8,043 nucleotides of DNA, taken from positions 1 to 8,043 of the forward strand of contig JABDJY010000361.1 of assembly GCA_013003285.1 (NCBI GenBank), given 5' to 3'. Shown here one piece after another: positions 1-6,638 of this stretch. The notes beneath the pieces were generated by a model that ran no database searches, was not told where the DNA came from, and worked only from the letters and a program-made list of their open reading frames with translations. This DNA is from Alphaproteobacteria bacterium. GTDB taxonomy: Bacteria; Pseudomonadota; Alphaproteobacteria; UBA6615. How positions within the stretch are numbered: position 1 is the first letter of the stretch; each line of letters starts with the position of its first letter. Both the position numbers and the translations under genes were made by a program.

Positions 1-923
1 ATGGCGGCACCGAGATGGGGCAGGGCTTGTTCACCAAAGTGGCCCAGGTGGTCGCCTCGGTGTTTCAGATCGATTTGGATAACATCAAGATATCCGCGAC
101 CCGCACCGACAAGGTGCCCAACACATCGGCGACGGCGGCGTCGGCCGGGTCCGACCTTAACGGTATGGCCGCCTTCAACGCGACCAACATTATCAAGGCG
201 CGCATGGCCGAAGTGGCGGCGAACCATTTCGGAGCCAGCGTCGACACAATCGAGTTTCGCCAGAACCGGGTCTATGCCGGCAATGAGAGCTTGTCGTTTG
301 CCGAGTTGGCGCAACGCACCTGGGATGAGCGGGTCTCGTTATCGGCGACCGGCTTCTACAGCACGCCGGGGCTTCATTGGGATGCCAAGTCGATGATCGG
401 CAATCCCTTTTACTATTACACCTACGGTGCGGCGGTGTCGGAAGTGGTCATCGATACGCTGACCGGCGAGAGCCGGGTATTGCGCATCGATATTCTGCAA
501 GATTGCGGCAACTCGCTGAACCCGGCGATCGATCTCGGCCAGATCGAAGGCGCCTTCGTGCAGGGGCAGGGATGGCTGACATCGGAAGAATTGGTCTGGG
601 ATGAGGGCGGTCGTCTGATGACCCACGGGCCGTCGACCTACAAGATTCCGGGCAGCCGTGACGTGCCGCCCATCTTCAATGTCCATCTTCTCGAAGACGC
701 GCCCAACCGCGAAGCGACGATTTTTCATTCCAAGGCGGTCGGCGAACCCCCCCTGATGTTGGCGCTATCGGTTTGGCTGGCGATTCGCGATGCGGTTTCG
801 CGGGTGGCGGATCATCGTCATTTGCCGCATCTCGATGCGCCGGCGACGCCGGAGGCTATCCTCATGGCGGTCGATGACATTAAAGAACGCGACACTCATA
901 ACAATAATTCAGTGAAGGTGTGA
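1..923 (+). CDS. xdhB: Xanthine dehydrogenase molybdopterin-binding subunit, C-terminal part (5' end outside window)
   Basis: This is the last ~306 codons of the large molybdenum cofactor subunit of xanthine dehydrogenase, which oxidises hypoxanthine to xanthine and xanthine to urate in the cytoplasm. The reading frame is already open at position 3 and begins with GGTEMGQGLFTKVAQV, a conserved internal motif of the family, so the ATG at 15 is not the start. Further family landmarks are VPNTSATAAS, the stretch DCGNSLNPAIDLGQIEGAF and KAVGEPPLMLALSVWLAIRD. The Glu of VGEPP (codon 744-746) aligns with the catalytic base (Glu1261 of bovine, GluB730 of Rhodobacter capsulatus enzyme). The C-terminal LDAPATPEAI also matches. 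Bacterial XdhB proteins are usually near 780 residues, so roughly 60% lies upstream. The stop TGA is followed 9 nt later by the ABC ATPase start, which indicates one operon. The xdhC maturation gene that often follows xdhB is not present here. Confidence 0.95.
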   Translation, partial: GGTEMGQGLFTKVAQVVASVFQIDLDNIKISATRTDKVPNTSATAASAGSDLNGMAAFNATNIIKARMAEVAANHFGASVDTIEFRQNRVYAGNESLSFAELAQRTWDERVSLSATGFYSTPGLHWDAKSMIGNPFYYYTYGAAVSEVVIDTLTGESRVLRIDILQDCGNSLNPAIDLGQIEGAFVQGQGWLTSEELVWDEGGRLMTHGPSTYKIPGSRDVPPIFNVHLLEDAPNREATIFHSKAVGEPPLMLALSVWLAIRDAVSRVADHRHLPHLDAPATPEAILMAVDDIKERDTHNNNSVKV

Positions 924-932
924 CGGTCGGAT

Positions 933-2474
933 ATGACGGATACTCCTAGATTAGAACTGATCGGCATCACCAAGGCCTATCCGGGTGTTGTGGCGAACAA
1001 CAATGTCAGCCTCCGAGTCATGCCGGGTGAGATTCACGCGCTTCTGGGCGAGAATGGCGCTGGGAAAAGTACTCTGGTGAAGTTCATCTACGGGGTCCAA
1101 AAAGCGGATTCCGGCATTCTGAAATGGGAAGGCGAGGTCACCGATATTCCCAATCCCAATGTGGCGCGCAAGTTGGGCGTTGGTATGGTCTTCCAGCATT
1201 TCTCCCTATTCGACGCCATGACGGTGGAAGAGAATATTTCTCTGGGCATAGCGCCGGAACTGGCAAAGTCCGGGCTGACCCAGCGGATCATCGATATTTC
1301 CACCCAATACGGCCTGCCGCTCGAGCCCGACCGTTATGTGCACACCCTATCGGTGGGCGAGCGCCAGCGGATCGAGGTGGTGCGCTGTCTGCTTCAGGAC
1401 CCGCAATTGCTGATCATGGATGAACCGACCTCGGTGCTCACGCCGCAGGAAGTCGAGGTTTTGTTCAGGACACTGCGCCAACTGGCGGCGGACGGAGTCT
1501 CGATCCTCTACATCAGCCACAAACTCCAGGAAATCAAAGACTTATGCCATACGGCGACGATCATGCGCATGGGTGAGGTGGTCGCGGATTGCAATCCCGC
1601 TGAAGAAACTCCGCGCAGCATGGCCGAGATGATGATGGGCGGAAACCTGACCCCGCCTGAACGGACCGGCAAGGCCGTTCCGGGAGAGCCACAGCTGATT
1701 GTTAAGGCCCTCAATGTCGCCTCGTCCCACAGCCATGGCACTGACTTGAAGGATATCGATTTCCAGGTTCGTGCCGGCGAAGTGCTTGGGATCGCCGGAA
1801 TTGCCGGTAACGGTCAACAAGAATTGATGGACGTTTTGAGTGGTGAAGTGCTCGTGAGCGACCCTGAATCGATTATCATTGATGGCAATCCGGTGGGCGC
1901 GTCGGGACCGAACCAGCGCCGCTCGGTGGGAATGACCTTTGTGCCCGAAGAACGTCTCGGCCACGGCGCCGTTCCGCAAATGTCGTTATGGGAAAATGCT
2001 TTCCTGTCCGGCGCAACACGGATGAACCTGTTGAACAACGGATTTATGCGGATCAAGCAATCGGAAGAATATGCCGCGACGATTGTCGAAGAATTCCGCG
2101 TGAAGACGCCTGGCATCGCCAACGTCGCCGAGAGCCTCTCCGGCGGTAATCTGCAAAAATTCATCATCGGCCGGGAGATATTGCAGAAACCCGGCATCAT
2201 CATCGCCTTGCAACCGACCTGGGGCGTCGATGCGGGTTCAGCCGCCGCCATCCGCCAATCCTTGATCGATCTGGCGGCGAACGGCGCCGCGGTGTTGGTG
2301 ATATCTCAAGATTTGGAAGAGCTGTTCGAGATCGCCGACCGGCTGTCGGTGATCTGTGAAGGTCGATTATCGCCGGGGCGAAATACCGAAGAGGTAAATG
2401 TCGAGGAAATCGGTCTGCTCATGGGGGGCATTTCAAGCGAGCCCATAACCGAGGTTGCAGCTCATGCTGATTAG
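933..2474 (+). CDS. BMP-type nucleoside/purine ABC importer, double ATP-binding protein
   Basis: This 513-residue protein carries two fused ABC ATPase domains and should energise the importer from the cytoplasmic face. Domain 1 is complete: Walker A GENGAGKST at 39-47, Q-loop Gln88, signature LSVGERQ at 139-145, Walker B LLIMDE at 159-164 and H-loop His196. Domain 2 is degenerate at the nucleotide site. Its P-loop position reads GIAGIAGNGQQEL (286-298) without Lys-Ser/Thr, and the Walker B region reads ALQPTWGVD (425-433), while the signature LSGGN (402-406) is intact. This asymmetry is normal for sugar and nucleoside importers of the RbsA/NupO/BmpE kind, so it is not a broken gene. The ribosome binding site is weak: GAAGG at 914-918 lies 14 nt before the ATG, inside xdhB, so translational coupling to xdhB is likely. 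The two permeases and the binding protein follow directly. The purine substrate is inferred from family and from xdhB. Confidence 0.95.
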   Translation: MTDTPRLELIGITKAYPGVVANNNVSLRVMPGEIHALLGENGAGKSTLVKFIYGVQKADSGILKWEGEVTDIPNPNVARKLGVGMVFQHFSLFDAMTVEENISLGIAPELAKSGLTQRIIDISTQYGLPLEPDRYVHTLSVGERQRIEVVRCLLQDPQLLIMDEPTSVLTPQEVEVLFRTLRQLAADGVSILYISHKLQEIKDLCHTATIMRMGEVVADCNPAEETPRSMAEMMMGGNLTPPERTGKAVPGEPQLIVKALNVASSHSHGTDLKDIDFQVRAGEVLGIAGIAGNGQQELMDVLSGEVLVSDPESIIIDGNPVGASGPNQRRSVGMTFVPEERLGHGAVPQMSLWENAFLSGATRMNLLNNGFMRIKQSEEYAATIVEEFRVKTPGIANVAESLSGGNLQKFIIGREILQKPGIIIALQPTWGVDAGSAAAIRQSLIDLAANGAAVLVISQDLEELFEIADRLSVICEGRLSPGRNTEEVNVEEIGLLMGGISSEPITEVAAHAD

Positions 2475-3564
2475 ATTAGAACCGAGGGCCGAAGCCTCTC
2501 GCGCCATGGTCTACCAATCGCCGCTGATTGCCGTCGTGCTGACGTTGATTGCCGGGATGATCATGTTCCGGATCATGGGTACCGATCCGCTTCAAGCCGT
2601 ACACGCGTTTTTTATCGAGCCTATTTCAACGTTGGACGGCGTCGCGGAGTTACTGGTCAAAGCCACGCCTTTGATTTTGATAGGCGTAGGTCTATCGCTC
2701 GGTTTTCAGGCAAATATCTGGAATATCGGCGCCGAAGGTCAGCTTACATTGGGGGCGATTTTTGGCGGTGTCGTGGCGTTGGCCTTTTTCGACGTCGAGA
2801 GCGTATTTCTGCTGCCGGCAATGCTGATTGCGGGAATTATCGGTGGCATGTTGTGGGCGGCGGTTCCGGCGTTTCTTAAAGCCCGCTACAACACCAATGA
2901 AATCCTCACCAGTTTGATGCTGGTCTATGTTTCATTTTTGCTCCTGAGCTTTCTCATAACTGGACCCCTGAGAGACCCTGACGGGTTCAATTTTCCGGAA
3001 TCGAGATTGTTCCATGACTCAGCCGTGCTGCCCATAATTCTCGAAGGCACGCGTCTCCACATCGGATTTTTAGTGGCCTTGCTGTTCGCTGTTTTGGCCT
3101 GGCTCATGATCGTCAAGCACATTATCGGGTTCCAAATAAAAGTGATCGGCATGGCGCCGGCCGCCGCAAGCTTCGCCGGCTTCAAAGAAAAGAAATTGAT
3201 TTGGTTGACCCTGCTGATCAGCGGCGGTGCGGCAGGGCTCGCCGGCGCCATTGAAGTGTCCGGACCGATCGGCCAGGTCATTCCGGTGGTTTCGCCCGGT
3301 TACGGTTTCACCGCGATTATCGTCGCCTTCTTGGGGCGCTTGAATCCGGTCGGCGTTATTTTGGCCGGCATCCTAATGGCGCTGACTTATCTCGGTGGCG
3401 ATTCCGCACAGATCACCATGAATTTGCCCAACGCCGTTACCGGTGTGTTCCAAGGCATGCTGCTGTTCTTCCTGTTGGCGAGCGATGTTCTCATCCGGTA
3501 CCGGATCAGGCTGGGCGCGCTTCGTGTGCGAGAGGTGACGCCGCGACAGGAGGGCGTGACATGA
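2464..3564 (+). CDS. BMP-type ABC importer, inner-membrane permease 1
   Basis: This is a 366-residue integral membrane permease of the BPD_transp_2 family (branched-chain amino acid/ribose/nucleoside permeases), comparable to NupP of Bacillus. It has a short cytoplasmic N-terminus and then many hydrophobic segments, beginning at about residues 20-38 and 63-81. The family motif NIGAEGQ is at 87-93, and ARYNTNEILTSLML follows, resembling the NE(V/I)xxTLMLN region that faces the ATPase. I chose ATG 2464 because GAGG at 2451-2454 lies 9 nt upstream. An in-frame TTG at 2455 would add three residues but would leave no room for that site. The gene overlaps the ATPase stop by 11 nt and its own stop overlaps the next start (ATGA, 3561-3564). 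It presumably forms the heterodimeric channel with permease 2. The family assignment is clear; substrate choice cannot be read from the permease. Confidence 0.93.
   Translation: MLIRLEPRAEASRAMVYQSPLIAVVLTLIAGMIMFRIMGTDPLQAVHAFFIEPISTLDGVAELLVKATPLILIGVGLSLGFQANIWNIGAEGQLTLGAIFGGVVALAFFDVESVFLLPAMLIAGIIGGMLWAAVPAFLKARYNTNEILTSLMLVYVSFLLLSFLITGPLRDPDGFNFPESRLFHDSAVLPIILEGTRLHIGFLVALLFAVLAWLMIVKHIIGFQIKVIGMAPAAASFAGFKEKKLIWLTLLISGGAAGLAGAIEVSGPIGQVIPVVSPGYGFTAIIVAFLGRLNPVGVILAGILMALTYLGGDSAQITMNLPNAVTGVFQGMLLFFLLASDVLIRYRIRLGALRVREVTPRQEGVT
3548..3554 (+). promoter_or_regulatory. Ribosome binding site of permease 2
   Basis: AGGAGGG lies 6 nt before the ATG at 3561, inside the last codons of permease 1. 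It fixes the start of permease 2 and supports coupled translation across the ATGA overlap, which would favour equal amounts of the two channel subunits. Confidence 0.85.
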
Positions 3565-4484
3565 TCGACTTTGTTGTTCTCGTTCTTCTAACCATCATTA
3601 CCGCATCGACGCCTTTGGTGTTTGCCGCGATTGGTGAAATTGTCGTCGAGAAGGCCGGTGTCTTAAACCTAGGTGTCGAGGGCATGATGATTGTTGGCGC
3701 CATTGGCGCCTTTGCGGTCGCCGTCACGACCGGAGATGCGACCCTGGCGATACTTGCCGGGGCATTGTCGGGTCTGGTGTTGGCGTTCATTTTCGGATTC
3801 CTGACCCTATATCTTCTGTCCAATCAGGTGGCGACGGGATTGGCCCTGACCCTGTTCGGTATCGGCTTTAGCGCGTTACTGGGCAATGGATTTGTCGGCC
3901 AAACCTATGGTGGCCTGCCGCATCTGGACATCCCGATCTTGAGCGATTTGCCAATCGTCGGTCAGCTTATTTTTGGCCAGGACATTCTGGTCTATTTATC
4001 GGTCGTCAGCGCTATTGGCGTTACATGGTTTCTCGGTCGTACCCGATGGGGGTTGGCGGTGCGTGCGGTCGGCGAAAATCATGATGCGGCCCATTCCATC
4101 GGATTTTCGGTCGCTTTGATCCGGATGGGCGCGGTGCTGTTCGGCGGCGCCATGGCCGGGCTGGGCGGCGCTTATTTGTCGTTGGCACACACACCGCTGT
4201 GGGTCGAAAATATGACCGCTGGACGCGGCTGGATTGCGCTGGCCCTGGTCGTCTTCGCATCTTGGAAGCCCTGGCGCGCCTTCTTTGGCGCCTACCTATT
4301 CGGCGGCATCACCATTATTCAGCTCCACGCGCAGGGATTTGGGCTGGATGTACCTTCACAAATTTTGTCGATGCTGCCTTATCTCGCGACGATCGTCGTG
4401 CTTGTCTTGATCTCACGGGATGATTCGCGGTTGCGGCTCAGTGCTCCTGCCTGTCTGGGCCGAAGTTTCCATGCGTCAGGATGA
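3561..4484 (+). CDS. BMP-type ABC importer, inner-membrane permease 2
   Basis: This is a 307-residue permease of the same superfamily as its upstream neighbour but shorter, comparable to NupQ. It opens directly with a hydrophobic segment (residues 3-24). The family motif NLGVEGMM is at 36-43, matching the NxGxEG signature of BPD_transp_2 proteins. Several further hydrophobic stretches follow, ending with one in SMLPYLATIVVLVLIS, then a polar tail containing SAPACLGRSFH. That tail resembles the 'P-A-x-LG-x-x-F' ending I associate with this subfamily. The start is fixed by AGGAGGG and the 4-nt overlap with permease 1. Together they would form the transmembrane pore through which the periplasmic binding protein delivers the purine substrate. 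The gene is intact, and its length fits the family. Confidence 0.93.
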   Translation: MIDFVVLVLLTIITASTPLVFAAIGEIVVEKAGVLNLGVEGMMIVGAIGAFAVAVTTGDATLAILAGALSGLVLAFIFGFLTLYLLSNQVATGLALTLFGIGFSALLGNGFVGQTYGGLPHLDIPILSDLPIVGQLIFGQDILVYLSVVSAIGVTWFLGRTRWGLAVRAVGENHDAAHSIGFSVALIRMGAVLFGGAMAGLGGAYLSLAHTPLWVENMTAGRGWIALALVVFASWKPWRAFFGAYLFGGITIIQLHAQGFGLDVPSQILSMLPYLATIVVLVLISRDDSRLRLSAPACLGRSFHASG

Positions 4485-4519
4485 GAATAAGAACTTAAAA
4501 CTTAAACAGAGGAGAGATC
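4485..4519 (+). promoter_or_regulatory. AT-rich spacer with strong ribosome binding site before the binding-protein gene
   Basis: This is the only real gap inside the importer operon. It contains an exact tandem copy of AACTTAA (4492-4498 and 4499-4505) and then AGAGGAGAG (4508-4516), whose core GAGGAG ends 5 nt before the ATG at 4520. AT-rich, unstructured sequence before a strong site usually favours high translation. This fits the need of ABC importers for excess binding protein. I see no convincing promoter or hairpin in it. Confidence 0.6.
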
Positions 4520-5611
4520 ATGAAAAGGTTTAACAAATTAGCTTCGTTGACGGCCGTCGCACTGGCGACCGCAACGATGGCGATGTCGGGCGGCGCCCAA
4601 GCGCAGTCCGATCCGCTGAAAGTCGGCTTCGTTTATGTCGGCCCGATCGGTGACCATGGCTGGTCGTACGAGCACAACCAAGGCCGCTTGGCGCTAGAGA
4701 AGGAATTCGGCGATAAGGTGCAGACCACCTTCGTGGAAAAAGTGCCGGAAGGCGCCGATGCCCAGCGCGTCATCAATCAGCTCGCGACTTCGGGGCATGA
4801 CCTGATTTTCACCACGTCCTTCGGCTACATGAACCCGACATTGCGGGTCGCCAAGAACCATCCCGACGTGCATTTCGAGCATGCGACCGGGTTCAAGCGT
4901 GACAAGAACGTCGCCACCTATTCGGGGCGCTTCTACGAGGGCCGCCACGTAGCCGGTCTGATCGCCGGTAAAATGACCAAGACCAATACCATCGGCTATG
5001 TGGCGTCGTTCCCGATTCCGGAAGTCATTCGGGGCATCAACGCCGTCGCGATCGCGGCGCGTTCGGTCAATCCCGACGTCAAGATCAAGGTGGTTTGGGT
5101 CTCGTCCTGGTTCGATCCGGGTAAGGAAGCCGATGCGGCGAAGACCATGATCGACCAAGGCGTCGATATCATCATGCAGCACACGGATTCACCGGCGCCG
5201 ATTCAGGTGGCCGAGAGCCGCGGTGTGTGGGCCGTCGGACAAGCGTCGAACATGAGTGCGTTCGGATCGAAGGCGCATTTGACCGCGATCATCGACAATT
5301 GGTCGCCATACTATGTGGCGCGCACCAAGGCGGTTTTGGATAAAACCTGGGATTCCACCGACACATGGGGTGGTTTCAAGTCGGGCATGGTGCAGATGGC
5401 GCCGTATAACGAGGCGATCCCCGCCGATGTGGTTGCGCTCGCCGAGACCGCGCGCAAGGGCATCATCGATGGTTCCGTTCACCCGTTCGCCGGTCCGATC
5501 AAGGATCAATCCGGTAAAATCGTTGTGCCGGCTGGTGAAGTGGCGTCCGATGGCATGCTGTTGGGCATGGATTTCTACGTCGAAGGCGTCGACGGTAAAA
5601 TTCCGAATTAA
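4520..5611 (+). CDS. BMP-family periplasmic purine/nucleoside-binding protein
   Basis: This 363-residue exported protein belongs to the Bmp/PnrA family and captures the substrate for the importer in the periplasm. It has a Sec signal peptide: KR at 2-3, a hydrophobic alanine-rich core, and a likely cleavage after AQA (residues 26-28). No lipobox cysteine is present, so it should be soluble and not a lipoprotein as in Borrelia or Bacillus. The mature protein starts with DPLKVGFVYVGPIGDHGWSY (31-50). Asp45 and Trp48 occupy the D-x-G-(W/F) site that contributes to purine binding in characterised relatives. Later landmarks are FEHATGF, RFYEGRHVAGLIAGKM, SSWFDPGKEADAAKTMIDQG and IIMQHTDSP, all typical of this family. 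It is last in the operon and is followed by a strong terminator. The exact ligand (guanosine, inosine, hypoxanthine or other) is inferred only. Confidence 0.94.
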   Translation: MKRFNKLASLTAVALATATMAMSGGAQAQSDPLKVGFVYVGPIGDHGWSYEHNQGRLALEKEFGDKVQTTFVEKVPEGADAQRVINQLATSGHDLIFTTSFGYMNPTLRVAKNHPDVHFEHATGFKRDKNVATYSGRFYEGRHVAGLIAGKMTKTNTIGYVASFPIPEVIRGINAVAIAARSVNPDVKIKVVWVSSWFDPGKEADAAKTMIDQGVDIIMQHTDSPAPIQVAESRGVWAVGQASNMSAFGSKAHLTAIIDNWSPYYVARTKAVLDKTWDSTDTWGGFKSGMVQMAPYNEAIPADVVALAETARKGIIDGSVHPFAGPIKDQSGKIVVPAGEVASDGMLLGMDFYVEGVDGKIPN

Positions 5612-5633
5612 GACCGCGGTTATCGTTAGAAGA

Positions 5634-5669
5634 GGGCCCGCTCCGCTTGCCGGGGCGGGCCCTTTTTTT
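5634..5669 (+). terminator. Rho-independent terminator of the purine uptake operon
   Basis: A 12-bp stem (5634-5645 with 5651-5662, one T-G wobble at 5642/5654) encloses the 5-nt loop CTTGC and is followed by seven Ts (5663-5669). It lies 22 nt after the binding-protein stop codon. The opposite strand reads TCTTCTAA after the hairpin, so weak termination of the convergent hydrolase gene is also possible. Confidence 0.93.
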
Positions 5670-5691
5670 GCCCAAGATTTGATGTCAGTTA

Positions 5692-6333
5692 TTATTCCGC
5701 AAACCAGTCGCGCCAGGCCGGCCAGTCGCCGATCATGTCGGCGATAAGCTGGTATCCGTCGCCGGTGGCGTGGACCCCGTCGCAGTCGCGCTGGCTCTGG
5801 GCCCAGGCCGGGTTGGCTTGCAGGGCCTCGAAGACGTTCAAATAAGGCACGTCCAATTCAGCACACAGATCCGCGGTCTGGCTGTTCAGTTCGGCGATGC
5901 GCGCGTTGGTGTAGTGATACGCGATACCGTTGGGGAAGATGTAGGGCTGCATGTCGTCGATGATCGGGACCGGCCCGACGATCAATGTGGGTAGCCAGCC
6001 GCGGGCTTCGTCGATTATGGCGCGGGCGTTGGCGAGCGACTGCTCCAGCGGCACGCGGATGCCGACGCCGCTTTCCTCGGCGGTATCGTTGAGCCCGAAA
6101 GACATGATCAGACGGCCGTTAACATGGTCGGGCAGGCGCACATCGCATTCGCTGCGCCAGCGTGGGCGGACCATCTCGGAGGTGTCGCCGCGCACGCCCA
6201 TATTGTACAGGATAACGTCGTGACCGCCATCGGTCTCGGCGATGCTCAACCGGCCCGGCCAGCCGAGAAACCCCGTGTCGCCGCTGCCTACGGTAATGCT
6301 GTCGCCCACAAAGCAAATGCGCAGTGTTGCCAT
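5692..6333 (-). CDS. SGNH/GDSL-type hydrolase (esterase/lipase-like)
   Basis: This 213-residue protein has every key block of the SGNH hydrolase fold. Block I is VGDSITVG with nucleophile Ser12; block II is NMGVRGDTS with Gly49; block III is SFGLNDT with Asn82; block V is DGVHATGDGY with Asp185 and His188. Such enzymes cleave ester or acyl bonds on lipids, carbohydrates or small molecules, and the substrate here is unknown. I chose the ATG at 6333 because GGGGGGAGA (6349-6341) lies 8 nt upstream counted from GGAG, and because the protein then begins just before the first strand (LRICFVGDS), as expected. A longer in-frame start at 6405 would add 24 basic, non-conserved residues. No signal peptide is visible, so a cytoplasmic location is likely. 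It is convergent with the importer operon and probably forms its own transcription unit. Confidence 0.9.
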   Translation of the reverse strand: MATLRICFVGDSITVGSGDTGFLGWPGRLSIAETDGGHDVILYNMGVRGDTSEMVRPRWRSECDVRLPDHVNGRLIMSFGLNDTAEESGVGIRVPLEQSLANARAIIDEARGWLPTLIVGPVPIIDDMQPYIFPNGIAYHYTNARIAELNSQTADLCAELDVPYLNVFEALQANPAWAQSQRDCDGVHATGDGYQLIADMIGDWPAWRDWFAE

Positions 6334-6364
6334 TCTGAGTTCTCCCCCCGAGATTGTTTGCCCG

Positions 6365-6370
6365 ATGATA
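6365..6370 (-). promoter_or_regulatory. Candidate -10 box of the SGNH hydrolase gene
   Basis: Read on the minus strand this is TATCAT, four of six matches to TATAAT plus an A at the usual second position, about 32 nt before the ATG. The -35 position 17 nt upstream (CCAGAT) is poor and falls inside the neighbouring inverted repeat. If real, the promoter may depend on an activator bound there. Confidence 0.25.
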
Positions 6371-6380
6371 CACCGGCGAC

Positions 6381-6427
6381 GCCAAAAATCTGGCGAATTC
6401 GGCACAAATAGCGCCAGACATTTTGCC
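6381..6427. repeat. Imperfect inverted repeat, possible operator
   Basis: The left arm (6381-6395, GCCAAAAATCTGGCG) matches the reverse complement of the right arm (6412-6427) apart from one extra base and two differences. The innermost 7 bp, TCTGGCG (6389-6395) with CGCCAGA (6412-6418), are perfect, separated by 16 nt. The position just upstream of the hydrolase start suggests a regulator site, but an RNA hairpin cannot be excluded. Confidence 0.4.
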
Positions 6428-6638
6428 GTGAGACGACCGTGATTGGCTGGATTTTGCCTCTTTTTGGCCTATTTCAACATCATACCGGCGGTGATTCGTC
6501 CCGCCGCTTACGACCCGAAAATTTCTGGTTTCCTGTGGTTTTCTGCGACGGTGTCGCCGCCGGAATGCGGCCTTTGACGATACCGTCGATCGTCGCGCAG
6601 CTAAGGGCATTTTTCTTGACCGAGAGAGGAGGTTACAG

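Larger units (their letters stand above)
6334..6638. other. Intergenic region between divergent genes, with several inverted repeats and no gene
   Basis: These 305 nt separate the divergent starts of the hydrolase and the small exported protein, so promoters for both should lie here. I see no protein-coding stretch with a plausible start. Its visible content is a possible -10 for the hydrolase (6365-6370), a long imperfect inverted repeat (6381-6427), two copies of ATTTTGCC 31 nt apart (6420-6427 and 6451-6458), a 6-bp hairpin CGGCGG/CCGCCG (6486-6491 with 6501-6506), and overlapping stems between 6546 and 6594. TTGACG at 6574-6579 resembles a -35 box for the rightward gene, but no good -10 follows at the right distance. 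The region ends with AGGAGG at 6627-6632, the ribosome binding site of the next gene. Confidence 0.6.

Noticed and set aside
15..923. ATG at 15 as the start of the first gene
   Set aside because: The frame is open through position 3, and the GGTE before this Met belongs to the conserved XdhB motif, so the gene begins outside the window.
1788..2233. Inactivating mutations in the second ATPase domain
   Set aside because: Loss of the P-loop Lys and Walker B acid in the second half is a normal feature of RbsA/NupO-type ATPases.
2455..2463. TTG at 2455 as start of permease 1
   Set aside because: ATG 2464 has GAGG at a good distance. The TTG start lies directly on that site and adds no conserved residues.
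3692..3712. GGCGCC-ATTG-GGCGCC-like repeats inside permease 2
   Set aside because: They encode the Gly-Ala-rich VGAIGAF membrane segment, and codon use alone explains the repetition.
6334..6405. N-terminal extension of the SGNH hydrolase starting at 6405
   Set aside because: The extra residues are not fold-like, and the GGGGGGAGA ribosome site sits inside the extension, just right for the ATG at 6333.
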